Shown piece by piece: positions 1 through 12,057 of a stretch of 64,000 bases of DNA. How positions within the stretch are numbered: position 1 is the stretch's first letter; each line of letters begins with the position of its first letter. The stretch covers positions 85,518,382 through 85,582,381 of the forward strand of contig NC_081824.1 in the NCBI RefSeq assembly GCF_030867095.1. Direction: 5' to 3'. Made by a program: the position numbers and the translations under genes. The notes below the pieces were generated by a model. The model did not search any database. It saw nothing but the letters and a program-made list of their open reading frames with translations, and was not told the DNA's origin. This stretch comes from Alligator mississippiensis. Lineage: Eukaryota > Chordata > Crocodylia > Alligatoridae.

Positions 1-393
1 AAGCCATGAGGGCAGGAGCAGCTGGGAAATAAGAATCCACAGCCAACCAGATCTGGCCCACAGGGTGGAGTTTGCCCGTCCCTGCAATAAAGACACTTAA
101 CTTTTCTGTCCTATTCTCTGCCTCAATGCCTGAGAAAATGAATGTTACCTACTTTACTAGACTGATAATAGGAAGGAAAACTTAACAAGATCTCTCATAA
201 CATCTTTGAGAAATATACCTGCATCTAGTTCATACATCTTTCAAATGCGTATATTAATATAACTTTTTAAACACGTTAAGAGAATATATACATAAAAATA
301 GGAGAAACCGAAGCTCTAGGTAAATGAACCATGAATTCAGATACATAGGTGTGACCCAAATTAGACAGCTAATCAAAAATAAAACCATTTTAC

Positions 394-500
394 CATTAGT
401 AAAAAATATTTGAAGTTTCCAATATTCTTCTTCTGCTAGAAATTTCAAGTCCTTCTGGCGTTCTTTCAACAGATCTTGTTTATCCAAAATCCACTGTAAA
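394..500 (-). CDS. CCNC: CCNC coding exon 2
   Basis: This 107-nt exon reads Y-LQWILDKQDLLKERQKD and ends in QIFFTN plus one base of the next codon. The minus-strand acceptor is a run of pyrimidines ending in CCTAG at 501-505. The donor GTAAAA begins at 393. The ORF that appears to continue downstream of FFTN is intron read-through and should not be annotated. Confidence 0.93.
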
Positions 501-2833
501 CTAGGAGGGAAAAAAATAATTCACAAATATTATACAGTGACTTGTGAACAAATAAAGTATAGTTCATATCTGGGGATGAAACAGGCTGGTGTGCATCCCT
601 TTAATTGAGTCTTGTAATGCTAGATACATTCTTGCAAAATGAATGCTCATTAGGGCTTTCAAAATCAGGCCCTTTGAGGAAAAATAATCACCAGAAATAA
701 GAGGCCTTCTCAACGCTAAAAATGTCAAATGCATTAGTTATTAGTTAAAAATAAAGTCTGAGAGATATACTACATACAGATTTTATTTTAGATGCCACAC
801 ATTTAAATTCAATATACCCAGTGCTAACGATACTTGGACACAGCTCATTCTATGCCAACTTTTCTATAGGGGAAATATATTTGATTCGCTGTGACTTTCT
901 TTGCAGGAAAAGCTTTTAAATCTCCTTCTCCCCCTCTCTGTGGTGTAGATAAGGGATGTCAAATCTCTCTTGGATTTTATGGCTCAATCTGGCCTCTAGC
1001 AAGGCTTGTAGCATCTGCATCAGCTCAGGGAACCACAGCCATCATTGAAATATGTCCCTGGTCATACTCTGAAATACCTGCCAGAATTCAGTGGTAGCCC
1101 CTGTCTCTCCTTGCCCTGCCCCCAAATTCCCAATCCCTCCTGAAGCCCCATGGACCAGATTACATGTTTCTGCAGGTTGTATCTTTGCCACCTTGCACCT
1201 CGGTGCAGATTATTAGATACTAAGTAAAGACCAACACAAGCATTCCCCAAGACTTTCCTTTGACAGCCTTAACAACGCAACGGCTTTTTAAAAAGCAAAA
1301 ACTGCAAGACAAGTTTTAAAAAGCTGGCTTTGCACCCACTGAGCAGCTGTGTTTTATAAATTCATAGATTGTTAGGGGCTGGAACGGACTTTGGAAGATC
1401 ATCAGGTCCAGCCCCCCTGCACTTGGCAAGAAAGATACTTGGTCAGGTGCCCCCCGCAAGGTGACTGTCCAGTCTCCTCTTGACGATTTCCAGGGTAGGC
1501 GATTGTGGAATGAGCTCCCTCCAAAGGTGGTGCAGTCTGGACACCCTAACTTGTGAAGAAGTTTTTCCTAATGTTGAGCCAGAAATGGTCTTCTAAGAGT
1601 CTGTGGCCATTACTCTTGGTTCTCCCCAAAGGTGCTCTGGAGAACAGTTTTTCACTTGGTGTACTCCCCTGATAGCAGAAAGCTGCTACCAAGTCCCCTC
1701 CCAGCCTTCTCTTTTTTAAGCTGAAGAATCCCAGGTCCCTCAGCCTTTCCTTGTATGGCTTGCTGTGTAAGACTCTGATCAGATGGGTGGCTCTTCTTTG
1801 GACTCTCTCAGGCTTGTCCATGTCCTTGTTAAAGGGTGGTGCCCAGAACTGGATGCAGTACTCCAGCTGCAGTCTCACCAGTGCTGAGTAAAGCAGAAGA
1901 ATCACTTCCTTGGTTTTGCTTGAGATGCATTGATTGATGCATGCCAGAGTATTGTTTCCCTTGCTGGCTCCAGCACCACGCTGCCGGCTCATATTCATAC
2001 TGTGGTCTATTACTAGCCCTAGGTCCCTGTTATTTTTTCCCCCTTAGTATTACTACTTGAGTTCAGACCTTTGAGTTAGGTTTTGTATGCCAGACTTTGG
2101 TAAATATGCCAGACAGCCCCCAGGGAGGAGGAAGAGGTGGTTGCGACTGACTTGGAGAGCTGCTGCAGTCACAGATCCTGCATGTGTATTTGGTGCATGT
2201 TGGGGGAAGAGGGGAGCAGCTCATCTGTGTGTTATGCACCCTCCTGAAACCGACGTGAAACCCATCAGCTGCTGGTGCGCCTTCCAGTTTTCCCAACATG
2301 GGATTTCTTTTCTGGCCCACAGTCAGCTTTCTTCTCCCAAGCCAGGCAGCAAGAGAGAGAAAAATGAAAGGACTTCCAAAAGAGCAAGTAGGCAGAGGAA
2401 AACGACTGGCTGTTTCAAGACCCTGGTGACCCAACACGCAAAACATGCTCAGGCTTAGTCATCATAGAGAAGTGGACCTGCAGAGGTCATCGAGGCAGGG
2501 TCATCCCTACCAAAACCACCCCATTAGGAACAGGACCGGCTCCCCTGGGGTCACTCCCATGGGCAGCCCCCACAACCAGGGGCTACAGAAAGGCTGTTTT
2601 CAGACCCCCTGGCACTGACAGCAGGGACCAGCAACGTGGTGGGCGGGAATCGCCTTGCACCCCCATGACACTCACTCGCACGTGCGTTTAGGACCCCTCC
2701 CCCGCCCCCCGGGACGTTCCCCCAACGGCCGCCCCGCCTCCCCCCCGACAGCCCGGGGCCGCGTGCGCCCCGCAGGGGGAGGAGAGGGGGTCCCCACTCA
2801 CTAGTGCGAGCTCTGCCAGAAGTTCCCCGCCAT
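394..2833 (-). CDS. CCNC: Cyclin C, 5' part of gene (exons 1-2; rest lies left of the window)
   Basis: Cyclin C is the cyclin partner of CDK8/CDK19 in the kinase module of Mediator and acts in the nucleus on RNA polymerase II transcription. Two coding exons are visible on the minus strand. Exon 1 (2833 down to 2802) encodes MAGNFWQSSH plus two bases of a Tyr codon. Exon 2 (500 down to 394) continues with YLQWILDKQDLLKERQKD, then an EEEYWKLQIFFTN motif. This is the invariant N-terminus of vertebrate cyclin C, including the helix before the cyclin box. The split Tyr codon joins in frame, with donor GTGAGT after exon 1 and a pyrimidine-rich CCTAG acceptor before exon 2. The cyclin box itself is beyond the left edge. 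I recall Ser where this copy has Ala in the LAEEEYW stretch. No disabling change is seen. The gene is divergent from, and about 33 kb away from, PRDM13, as in other vertebrates. Confidence 0.95.
501..2801 (-). other. CCNC: CCNC intron 1
   Basis: This 2.3-kb intron runs between CCNC exons 1 and 2. It contains a reverse-oriented CR1 LINE 3' end (about 1358-2070) and otherwise unique AT-rich sequence. The ORFs at 2063-2458 have no recognisable domain. Confidence 0.85.
1358..2070 (-). mobile_element. CR1 LINE, 3' end with reverse-transcriptase C-terminal remnant
   Basis: The minus-strand ORF 1998-1546 contains ALVRLQLEYCIQFWAPPF, then an ERVQRRATHLIRVL motif, an ERLRDLGFFSLKKRRL motif and a final LNIRKNFF, which is the typical C-terminus of CR1 ORF2. 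The plus strand starts with TTCATAGATTGTTAGGGGCTGGAACGG-like sequence, the reverse complement of the CR1 3' UTR and its ATTCTATGA-type tail. The 5' part is missing, as usual for CR1. It lies inside CCNC intron 1 in the same orientation as the gene. Confidence 0.93.
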
Positions 2834-3130
2834 GGAGCGGGCTCGGGGGAGGCGGCTCTGCCCCCCCGGCTGACCAGCCCCGCCACCCCCACGCTGCCCC
2901 CCCCCGGCCGGAGCAGCTTCGCGAGCGGCAGCAGCGGTGGCGGCGGCAGGAGGAGGAAGGAGGCGGTCGCCGGGGTCCCGCGCCCTCACTCCGCCGACCG
3001 GCAACGCGCCCAGAGACAAGAGTTCCGCCGCCAGCGCGCGGGTTCCGCCGGACGGGGGACCAAGAGCGGGTGCACCGCGCTCGGCCCCGCCCCCGGCCCC
3101 GCCCCCTCCGCCTGGCCGCGGGTTGGGCTT
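2640..3130 (-). promoter_or_regulatory. CpG-island promoter of CCNC
   Basis: A GC- and CpG-dense block surrounds CCNC exon 1. Upstream of the start (about 3080-3120) there are GC boxes of the CCCCGCCCC type, which are Sp1-like sites. No TATA box is evident. This fits a housekeeping promoter. Overlapping ORFs on both strands are artefacts of the low stop-codon density. Confidence 0.75.
2802..2833 (-). CDS. CCNC: CCNC coding exon 1 with start codon
   Basis: The initiator ATG is at 2833 on the minus strand in the context CTCCATGGCG. The exon encodes MAGNFWQSSH and the first two bases of Tyr, then a strong GTGAGT donor at 2801. It is too short to be found by ORF length and is recognised only from the conserved cyclin C N-terminus. 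Longer upstream in-frame ORF sequence is 5' UTR of the CpG island. Confidence 0.93.
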
Positions 3131-3149
3131 TCGTCTGGGGACGGGGCTG

Positions 3150-3595
3150 AGACTGGGGAATTGTCAAAACTGGGACGGTGACGCTGGGATTTATGATGGG
3201 ATTGGGATTGAAACTGGAGGATCGGAATTCAGGCTGGGATTGGGCCTGGGAGACTACAAATGGGAGACTTGGATTGGGATTAAAACTAGGGAATTGGGAG
3301 TCAGACTGGGTTTGCAACTGGGATTGAGACTAAAATTGGGTCTGGGGGACTAGAAATGGCAGACTGGTATTGGGATTGAAACGGGGATTGGGAGTCAGGC
3401 TGGGATTGAGACTGGAGTCTGGTCTTTGATTGGGACTGGGAAAGTGGGATTGAGTCTGGGGGACTAGAAATGGCGGATTGGGATTGAAACGGGGATTGGG
3501 AGTCAGGCTGGGATTGGAACTGGGAGACTGGGTTTGGGTCTGGGGGTCTAGAAATGGGAGCCTGGGACTGGGGGACTGGGATTCGTGCCAGCTCT
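3150..3595. repeat. Degenerate minisatellite, GGGATTGGGA / ACTGGGA type
   Basis: Short imperfect units such as GGGATTGGGATTGAAAC, GGGAGTCAGGCTGGGATTG and TCTGGGGGACTAGAAATGG recur about every 6 bases, with higher-order repeats of about 60-110 bases (for example the GAAACGGGGATTGGGAGTCAG units near 3380 and 3486). It begins directly upstream of the CCNC CpG island. The proline- and serine-rich minus-strand ORFs here come from the repeat. Confidence 0.85.
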
Positions 3596-4585
3596 GAGTT
3601 GGAGTGGGCTGTTGACCCATCCCAGGGGATCTGGGCAGTGATGCCCCAGGGAGTTTTCTCCGTGTACATCTGACCATCATCACATCTACCCATCAGCACT
3701 GCTGCCAGGCCAGGCAGGGCCCCTGTAGCCCTGATGTAAAGTTGCTTGTTGCTGGCCCTTCTGCTGGGCTGAAGCCCAAGTAACAATCTGTGCCGGTGTG
3801 GGGGGTGAAAGTGATGTAAGTGTGTAAGAGCTAATACAAGACTCACCTGTTGGAAACCTGTGCTGCGTGTGCTGCTATGAATGTTCAGTGTGTTGTAGCA
3901 GTGTAAATCAGGGGTGTTGGACCCACAGAGCTAGATCTGGTGCTGTTTGGGCTCTAGTGCTGCAGCTCTCACTGGTTTAACCAGTTGCCTGGGTGAGAGC
4001 AGCAAAACGAGCCCCAGCAGCACAGTGAGAAGTCCAGCAATGTAGTTTGTTCCTGTGGTGGCAGCTAAGCTTTCACGATGCCAGGCCACTTCGCCGCAGA
4101 TCCCAAATGAGCTGGAGCAGGCACCAAGCGTGCTGGATCTGGCATGGGGATGGATGGGCATGATTCAGTCTGTAGGGTGAGCCCTGTACCATTCATCCAG
4201 CTCATGAAGCCAGGTGAGTTTGACACTCCCTGGAATAAGCAGTTAAATTTTGGGCAGGAAGCAGCTGGCACTCTTGCTTTCTCACTCCAGCCTTTCCTGC
4301 CAACTAGTTATACTGACAGCCTCTCAGTGCCTGATCAACCTTCAGAGGGGTTGAACTCTACCATAAAGGTAACAGGTACTCTAATAGGACGGAATTCCTT
4401 GTTTCTCTGCTGTTGTCTTTTACGGAACCAGCCACCGGGCTGGACTCCATTAAATTCCAGATACTGGACAATTTAATGACAACTGTGAGTGAAGGAGGAC
4501 ACCTTCTCCCTCTGCATGGGAAGGGATAAAGATGCAACAGGAAAAATGGGAGAGGGGTTTGTACCAGTTGAACAGTAGCCTACAG
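3596..4585. other. Intergenic, no gene seen
   Basis: Unique-looking sequence upstream of CCNC. The ORFs at 3931-4476 show no domain and no splice-consistent structure. No other feature was recognised. Confidence 0.5.
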
Positions 4586-4868
4586 CTGTGGTTCTTAACC
4601 CTTTGAGACTTGAAGGATCCCTCCATAACTTCTGTGAATTGAGTGGCACCCATTTCAAAAACTAATTTACTTCATTTATAGCTCTTACCTGCTTGAAGAG
4701 GGGCTGTGAAGAAAGAGGAGTAGCCAGCAGGGAAGAACCTGTGTTGCAGTGAGTGGGTGGAGGAGTCACTGCTGATGAGCCTGCACTCATCTCTCTGGAG
4801 CCTGTGTTTATCCCCCGTTCTGCGTCACCCTTCAAAGGCTACTGTGGCACTCTGATTGAGAATCACTG
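4586..4868. mobile_element. hAT-like non-autonomous element (CAGTGGTTCTCAACC family), copy 1
   Basis: The left end CTGTGGTTCTTAACCC and the right end GATTGAGAATCACTG are inverted copies of a terminal repeat with consensus CAGTGGTTCTCAACC. The flanking octamers are GCCTACAG and CCCTAGAA (5 of 8 identical, TA at the centre). It is 283 bp with no coding capacity. Confidence 0.75.
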
Positions 4869-7668
4869 CCCTAGAAAAATAGAGCAGCCTGAAATATGTG
4901 CAATGTGTGTGTGTCCAGGGCATACTTAGCTATCTACAGGCAGACAATAGGAAATTCTAGGGAAATCCCTGTGCTCTGGCCCCCAACTCAGGGTACACTG
5001 TCTGTGCCTTCATCAGCTGGCAGTCTTAACCCTGTGGAGATGTTTACCTGGGCAATGGAAGAGGAGGGAAAGGAGCCACTTCCCTTTTGCCAAAAGCCAA
5101 GTGGCATGGGCATTTGCCCACAAAATGGGATACTTGCATGCCAGGTTTCACTGAACCTGAGCGGAGGTTAAAGCCATTTCTTCCACTTCCCAGAAAAATG
5201 CTCTTGCCACTAGGCCGGATTGAGGGTATCCTGCATTCATCCTGTTGAGACTGAGAGACAGGAAGGGAAGGAATTAAAAAGTCCTGGGGCTAGAACAGTA
5301 AATGGGAGGGAGCAAAACTTTGTATCTTGTGAGGCAGCCACTACAATAATTGTGAAGCCGTGGTGGTGCTCCCAATGGTGTTTATACATTTTATCCCAGG
5401 ACTACTGGATGCATGAACAGCATTGGGAATAAGGAACAGAACCAAGGGCACCTTCCTTCCCCATATCATACTTCTCCCTTGCTCTCCTTGCTGAAGGCTG
5501 AGTGGTTTGGTTTGGTTTGATTTGGTTTGGTTTGGTTTGGTTTGGAGATTTTTATGACAGTTTGACCAGCCTAACTGATGACAAATTCTTGGGACACATT
5601 ATTTGAGATGTCCTGTGCAACTACTTTGAGGAAAGGGCATAATGGTTTAGATAGGCTTTTGGGGATGTTCTAGCTATGAAGTGTTGGTTTTATGGATTTT
5701 AAATACAGTGGTGCATGTCAGTTTACTGACAGGATCTTGTGCAGTTGATCAGCAGGATTTATTGTGCATGCTGTGTGCACTTTCATTCATTTTAAATATC
5801 AGGTATCTTTTAGTATATGTCCAGTATGCATGTCTGGGCCTCCAGGTAAAGTGGGCTTATTGTTGACATGCTATGTAGAACCTCTTCAGATTCCCATGCA
5901 TTCTGCAAACAAAGATGCACAGATGGATGTGTGGAAATAAATTTATTTTATAATTAAACAATATCTGACTTGGAGTGGTACCAGAACAAACAGTGCCAGG
6001 AGTAGAAAACCTGGAACATTTAAAATATATTGTGAACAAGCAGTGTGGATTAAATTAAAGGGTAAGGGAGATTTTACATAAGAACTTGGAGGACAGGTAC
6101 ACAAAGGTGAACAGCATCTGTGGGGCTATGTGGGAACATTGGGCCTTGGTGGTGGGGCCTTGGTTTGAGAGGGTGCTGAAGGTCATTTCCCTGCCAGACT
6201 GGAATGAGCTGTGACACAGGGTCCAACTAGTGAATGTTTGCTCCCAGTCAGGTGAGTTTTCAAAAGTCTGGAAAAGCTTCTGGCTACCATGGTGCTGGGT
6301 GGGAAAAAGTAGAAGGTGAGTGGCAGCTTTGGAACATGTTCATCAACAACCTTGCCTCTTCATAATGGCCACGAACTATGGCTGAATCTTCATGTTTATT
6401 GCATTGTGCTCTCTGTCACAGAAGGGTTTTGCTCAGTCACTTATAATAAAAAAGCAAACAGTGATGTCTGCCATTTCCTTTGCAGCTTTGTTGGTAGCCT
6501 GAGTGTTCTCAGCAATAGAGCTGGGCAGGCTCAGGGAGTTCAGCTCAGTCTTTGTGTAGGATCTTACTCCAGCTCCTTTGAAATGAAAAACTCCTGGCTG
6601 TCAGGCACAACCTCTTGATAGGAATCATCAGTCCTGCTTTCATCAGTGTCCCCTTCTGTGAGGATGTCTGTGCTTGAGATAAAATGTGTGTCTGTGCTGA
6701 CTTCCTGTAAAAAATCTTGTTCAACTAGCTTTATACTATGGACTGATCTCTGGACCACAGACAGAGGCACACAACATCACTCCAGCGTAAAGTTACTATT
6801 GGTTCCAAAGAGAATAACATCTCTGAAGCAACTCATTGGTTACACCTGTGCAAGTTAAGTCATGTGCACACCCTTCTTTTTATATTAATGCAACCTTGTT
6901 TACACCAGTGTAAACTGCCTATGTAGGTAAACTCTTGAGTTTCTTAACAATAATGGACCTGATTCTCTTCTTTCTTAGTTTTGTACAGATGTAACTTCAT
7001 TAATATCAGTAGAATAATTCCTGATTTATATTTCTGTAAATGAGAGAAGAATCAAGCGCCAATGAAAACTAAAGACCAGTGAAGAAGGCCATATATAATG
7101 CTTCTCTAAAAGTGGCTAGCCTGAAAAAATAATGATATGCTCTAGTGTCTGATGACCATTTGCATGTTCAATGAGAATAGAAAAGAAGATCTAAACAGAC
7201 TGGTTGAAAACAATTGATCATTTTACAAGACAACCAGGATCTTGAAGATATTTTCTTTTTTTTTTCTTTTTTTTTAAGAAATCAGGCATTTTATTGTTTT
7301 TCATTATATAGGAATACTTTGCCTGGATTTCATGCATTTTCATGCATTTCCTCTTATCCATGCACTGTGATGAAATTTTGCATTCACCGTGGTTAGGGTC
7401 TAAGGCAGTGATTGCTTAGAACAACACTGTTAGGATATAGCAGTTATGTTGCCATATTTACAATTATTTCGTGTACTTCCATATAACTTTAATATTTTTG
7501 GAATATTGACATCAGTGAGATTGGGTCAGTCTCTCAGAAGTAATATTTCCTATTAGGTTCAAGCACAGTTTTGGACTGAGACCACTATGGAATTTCTTGT
7601 GATTGGTATATACTAAGTTTTCTTCTCTGCCTTTTTTTTAAATATAGATAGGTCTTGATTCTTTACAC
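4869..7668. other. Intergenic, no gene seen
   Basis: AT-rich unique-looking DNA. Contains a (GGTTT)n simple repeat at 5504-5545 and a T-rich tract near 7255-7277. The short ORFs at 4896-5866 and 6316-7396 have no recognisable motif. Confidence 0.5.
5504..5545. repeat. (GGTTT)n pentanucleotide repeat
   Basis: About eight units of TGGTT/TTGGT with one GATTT interruption. Confidence 0.9.
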
Positions 7669-7986
7669 CAGTGGTTCTCAACCTTTTTAAACTAAGGCAC
7701 ACCTTGTTAGACTCAAAGCACCCCTTGGAAAATTCAGGCTCCTAGCTTTCACTTATTTCTTGATTAAAGAGTAATGTTTCTGTTACAAAGAACTCATTCT
7801 GAGCTGTTGTGATCTTCCTATTTTTGACACTATGGATTTCTGTTTGGTGTCTCTGGTTTTATCTTGTGAATAATGTGTAGATGTTTATATACCCAACAGT
7901 GCTAATGTACAGCAGCACCTCACGGCACCCTTAAAAGGATCTCATGACAGCCCAGTGCACCACGGCATCCTGGGTAAAAATCACTG
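7669..7986. mobile_element. hAT-like non-autonomous element, copy 2
   Basis: Begins CAGTGGTTCTCAACC and ends GGTAAAAATCACTG. The flanking octamers CTTTACAC and CTCTGCAC match at 6 of 8, the differences being transitions. It is 318 bp. The inner sequence (TAAGGCACACCTTGTTAG, and CACCACGGCATCCTGGG near the end) is related to the other copies, read in the opposite sense to those at 11,464, 20,920 and 61,346. Confidence 0.82.
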
Positions 7987-9426
7987 CTCTGCACACATTC
8001 ATATCAATGTAAATTGGGAACAACAATCTTGTTGGTACTCAACTTTTATACAAATGACATCAGAGTGAAATTAGACCATATATGTTGTTGTCCCTGAGTG
8101 CACTTTGTATAGGTTTTCCTTATGGCAGTAGGCCCTGATTCAAAGGTCTGTCCAAGCTGGGCCCCTGAGCTCCTTATAACTCCTTTTCTGGAGTTACAAC
8201 TTATGGAATTATACCTGCCTATATTCCCACTAATTCAAACAGATCTTTTGCAAAATTTACTGGGCCAAAATGAAAAATGATTATTTATAGGTGGAAACGG
8301 AGTAATGTTAATGTATGAATAGGTTGGTGAAGACAAATGGTTAAACTCTCTCTTTCCCCTGAACTCTAGAATGTCACTTTCACAAGCATATACCTCCAGT
8401 GGATATTAAGAATACTTAAGCCATTCTTGCTCCAATCTGCCTTTGTAATAGTTCTTTCAATCTGCAATCAGGGTAATTACATTGTGACGTTTTTATGAGG
8501 GCCTATATTGTGGTCCTATACTGTAGAAGGCATAGGTAGTATTTTCTATGAGACCAGATACTATGATAGTACAGGGCACCTTAAGAATTGTATAATCATA
8601 GGTAACAAACAGACAATCAACATGAGAAACCTTTAATCGTCCCTCTCTACTTAAGAAAAACTCCTTTTGACTTGGAACTACAAGTGTTGCTTGATAAGGA
8701 CTGAACAAAAGACCCATAAATCCTTTATACTGTACAGTACTCATGCTTTCCTAACATTAAATTTCATGTGGCAGGCATTTATGTTTTCCAGAGTTAAAGC
8801 CCCACTTTTCGTGTCTAAGGTAAAACACCCTTATTCAAGAAACCTCCTTAAGTGCCTTCTTAAATCAGGGCCATTGCAATTTTGCGAGGTCTCACAATTC
8901 TATTGAAGGTTTGTGGGAGTAGAGAAAGAAAATGAATAGTATAGTTGTGTCTAGAGGCATTAGCAAGTCTAGTGGGTGAGCCAGACACAGAGGAGTACAT
9001 AAACCATACTGACACATGGCAAGTATGCATTAAGCATGCTTAATGAAGCTGGGGGAAAGTTCCAAACATGAGTAGTGGGTAAAAGTCACTTTGGACTATG
9101 GAGACTCAAGTATAATCTAAACTGGTATCTAACCAACATGTATCTAACCATAATAGATTTCTTCTTTCCCTTTCTGTCGATTCTCTTTTATATTTAATTA
9201 TGTAATAAGCAAGGTATAGATTTTTTTCTGTTGATTGTTGAGACGTCTTACCAGTCACTCTTCATATTTTGTTTTAATAAGATGAGACTCAGGAAACAAA
9301 CTCTCTGCCCCACTTGTGGCACCTTTTATTTCTCCTGTTTTCTCCCTGTGGCACATTGTAGTTTTTGAGGCTTTTGGTCTTTTGTGAAAAAGGACATAAG
9401 ACTTATAGGGCTGACAGGTAGGTAGG

Positions 9427-9434
9427 GGGTGTGT

Positions 9435-9468
<34 letters not shown>

Positions 9469-9470
9469 TG
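9427..9470. repeat. (GT)n microsatellite
   Basis: GT-dinucleotide tract with one TATG interruption, followed by a G-rich run. Confidence 0.9.
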
Positions 9471-10172
9471 CGGGGGGTGGTGAAGGATTGTTCTTGTGGA
9501 CATCTGCAGACCTTTAGGATTTCATGGCTCCCTGTGATTGCAGGGGACTACTGTAAGCTGTTGTTTATTTGGGAGCTGCTGAATGCCCCCTCCTACAGGA
9601 TGTGACCCTCACATCTGGGGGCAGTTCCCCATAAAGCATACCTTTCTTTGGCAGAGAACACTCTCTGAAAGAGAGAGCACATGGGGCCACCTTTTGCCCC
9701 ATCTATCTGAACATTTCTCTATAACTTGGTAGAACACCCAGTGGTTGCTGACTGAGAGCTTGCTTGGTCTGCACTAGATAAAACTTGATATTTAGTTAAT
9801 TACAGTTGATTGAGAAGCCTTCATAATGGAGGACTGTACAGGAATGTATTGTTTTGACAGATCTTATGTTCTTCTAGATACATAAATTAAGGATGATGTT
9901 ACACATTACACTTAGACCATATTAAATCAGTGAAATATTAATCAGTGATAAAGTTAAAACATGCTGAGTTGCATGTTAAGAGTTAATACTGTTTTTTGCT
10001 GGAACACTTCTGATTTACCACTAGAGGGCTGGGGAGCAGAAAAGTGGCTAGAAGCCAGGACACCTGGCTTGGATCCCTAATGGGCCTGGGGGGAGCTGGA
10101 AGAGGTGCATTCTGGGATGCTGGAGGCCTGCAAATTACTTTTATTTCCATAGAGCAGACTGAAGTTACCTTC

Positions 10173-10238
10173 ACATGAGTTAAGGTAGACTGAGTACCTT
10201 AACATGAGTTAAGGTAGACTGAGTACCTTAACATGAGT
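10173..10238. repeat. 29-bp tandem repeat, about 2.3 copies
   Basis: The unit beginning ACATGAGTTAAGGTAGACTG starts at 10,173, 10,202 and 10,231. The first two copies are identical over the unit except for the preceding base context, so the duplication looks recent. Confidence 0.9.
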
Positions 10239-10631
10239 AGGTAGCTTGAGTTAACCTTCCCCTGAAGTGGCATAACTTTGAGACACTCAGAGAACATTTA
10301 GCTTGAGTTAAGGAGCTTTTATGCACAGACACTTGTGTTTTAAGTGCCCTTAGTATAGTCTAAGTGTAAGGTGTAACTTAACCCTAATTAACATTTTTTT
10401 TACCTTCTCCCTTCTCCTACAGGGGGAACCATGTCTTCTTTGGATTCTCTTCCATTTATGTGCACTGAGAGGGATTATGGATTTTATACCTGTGTCCTCA
10501 ACCATTGTTGAGTGATGAGAGTACATGAAGTGGGTGGCTGATTCTAATATTGCATGCTTGTGAAATAACAGTGGTACATCCAAAAAGTTCTGTTTTATTT
10601 TTCTGAGCTTTTGTGTGCATTCTGTTTAGCG

Positions 10632-11229
10632 CAGAGGTGGGTCAAAATGGCAGACTCCATTTCCCAATAATCTGTGCCTGTGTGGCTCAGGGCCTGCAGA
10701 ACCAGCGCTTTACGTTGGCCCTGGCCCCATGCTGTCATGCCCCCATGCTTCCGGGGTCTCCATAGGGACTGGCCAGGAGCTGCGCGAGCAGAGTGCACAG
10801 CTGGGTGGAGAGCTGCTCCGGGGCCAGGATCTTGTGGTGTTGACAGCATGGGGCTGTGGCCAGGACAGAGCCATGATCTTCTGCCTGCATGCCCTTGCCC
10901 ATGGAACCCTTGCCCATCACAGGGGCATTCAGGTAGTAGATTGTGGCTCTAATCTGGCCCTGCCCCGTGCTGTCACTGCCACAAGATCCTGGAGTCTCCA
11001 TGGCCCCATACACCTGTCTTGCTGTGTCTCATCCCAGCTGCCTGGCTATGACCTCTGCCTGCGCAACTCCCTCCTCTGGCAGTGGGTGTAGAACAGTTGG
11101 GCCAGGGTTCCCTTGCAGCAGGGCTGGATCCCAAGGCAGCAGAAAGGAGCTGCCATTGCAGGTATTGCTGGGAAATGTAGTCCACCACAAGCCCAATCCA
11201 GTCTACGGGCTGGACTTTGCCCACCTCTG
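10632..11229. mobile_element. hAT-like element with CAGAGGTGGG termini and an 8-bp target duplication
   Basis: The left end CAGAGGTGGGTCAAA and right end ACTTTGCCCACCTCTG form a terminal inverted repeat. The flanks GTTTAGCG and GTTTAGCA are an 8-bp duplication with one mismatch and TA at positions 4-5. Its 598 bp interior is GC-rich, with open frames on both strands but no transposase motif. This family differs from the CAGTGGTTCTC family. Confidence 0.87.
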
Positions 11230-11463
11230 GTTTAGCAAGTTTAGGGTGATATGTATAATTGATATAATATATTAAAAGCTATTTTAATTCATAAAAAGTG
11301 AGAGCCCCTGTAGCTGAGTCTGGGAGCACCTGTGTGGATTCTTGGGACTTTCATTTTGTTTGCCCTTGTTTCATGTTCTCAGGAAGCAGCCTGGTAATAG
11401 GGCTGCAAGAAAACAGCGCATGTGCCCACAGGGCTGACCTCATCCCACTGCTTGTGGTTAGCT

Positions 11464-11732
11464 CAGTGGTTCTCAATAAGAGAACCAAGAGATCTTTTCA
11501 AGGGTTATGCGGGGTGCTGTTAGGTGTGCAAATATGATGCACAGGAGAAACTCAGTGATTTCAAATAAGAATCCATGGTATTAAACACATTTCCGCCCTG
11601 CCACAGTCTTTCTGAGTTATCTGCAACAGAAGAATGGCTTTTTTAGTCTTTGACTATGGAAAAATAAGTGAAAACTAAGTGCTGGCATTTTTTGGAGGGA
11701 GGCCTTGGGTCTAAAATGATTGAGAACCACTA
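11464..11732. mobile_element. hAT-like non-autonomous element (CAGTGGTTCTC family), copy 3
   Basis: Left end CAGTGGTTCTCAATAAG, right end ATTGAGAACCACTA. Flanking octamers GGTTAGCT and GGTCTGCT match at 6 of 8. The interior shares blocks such as TGCACAGGAGAAACTCAG and AAATAAGTGAAAACTAAG with copies at 20,920 and 61,346. Confidence 0.82.
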
Positions 11733-12057
11733 GGTCTGCTACTAGGCACTGTCTCTTTCCAGGGTGAATGTAGAATTTTGAAAAGGGGAGTGAAAATGGT
11801 GAGGTGCATCATCAGGTAGAAAACAACACTATTTTTTCCAGTTAAAATATACTAGAATTTTTACTAATAGGCTGGGGGCCTAGGGCTGGATTACTCAGTT
11901 AAGACTGAAGCAAAAATAAATATACCTTGGGAATGAGTTTAAAACATATGCAGAGTTGTGAAATATGTGTCATTTACCAGGAACAGCAAACAGCCAGCAG
12001 CATTGCAGAACAGAGAAGAGAGGGTCCTTAACTGTGGAATGAAGAGTTTAGAATGAA

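Larger units (their letters stand above)
7987..10631. other. Intergenic with simple repeats, no gene seen
   Basis: Contains a (GT)n microsatellite at about 9427-9470 and a 29-bp tandem repeat at 10,173-10,238. No coding signal was recognised. The 82-codon ORF at 9255-9503 is produced by the microsatellite. Confidence 0.5.

Noticed and set aside
1-40. CAGCTGGGAAA near the left edge as a PTF1-type site
   Set aside because: A single short motif inside a CCNC intron with non-canonical spacing; expected often by chance.
2688-3353. Long ORFs in the CCNC CpG island and minisatellite
   Set aside because: Overlapping frames on both strands arise from CpG and GGGATT repeats; the only real coding piece is CCNC exon 1.
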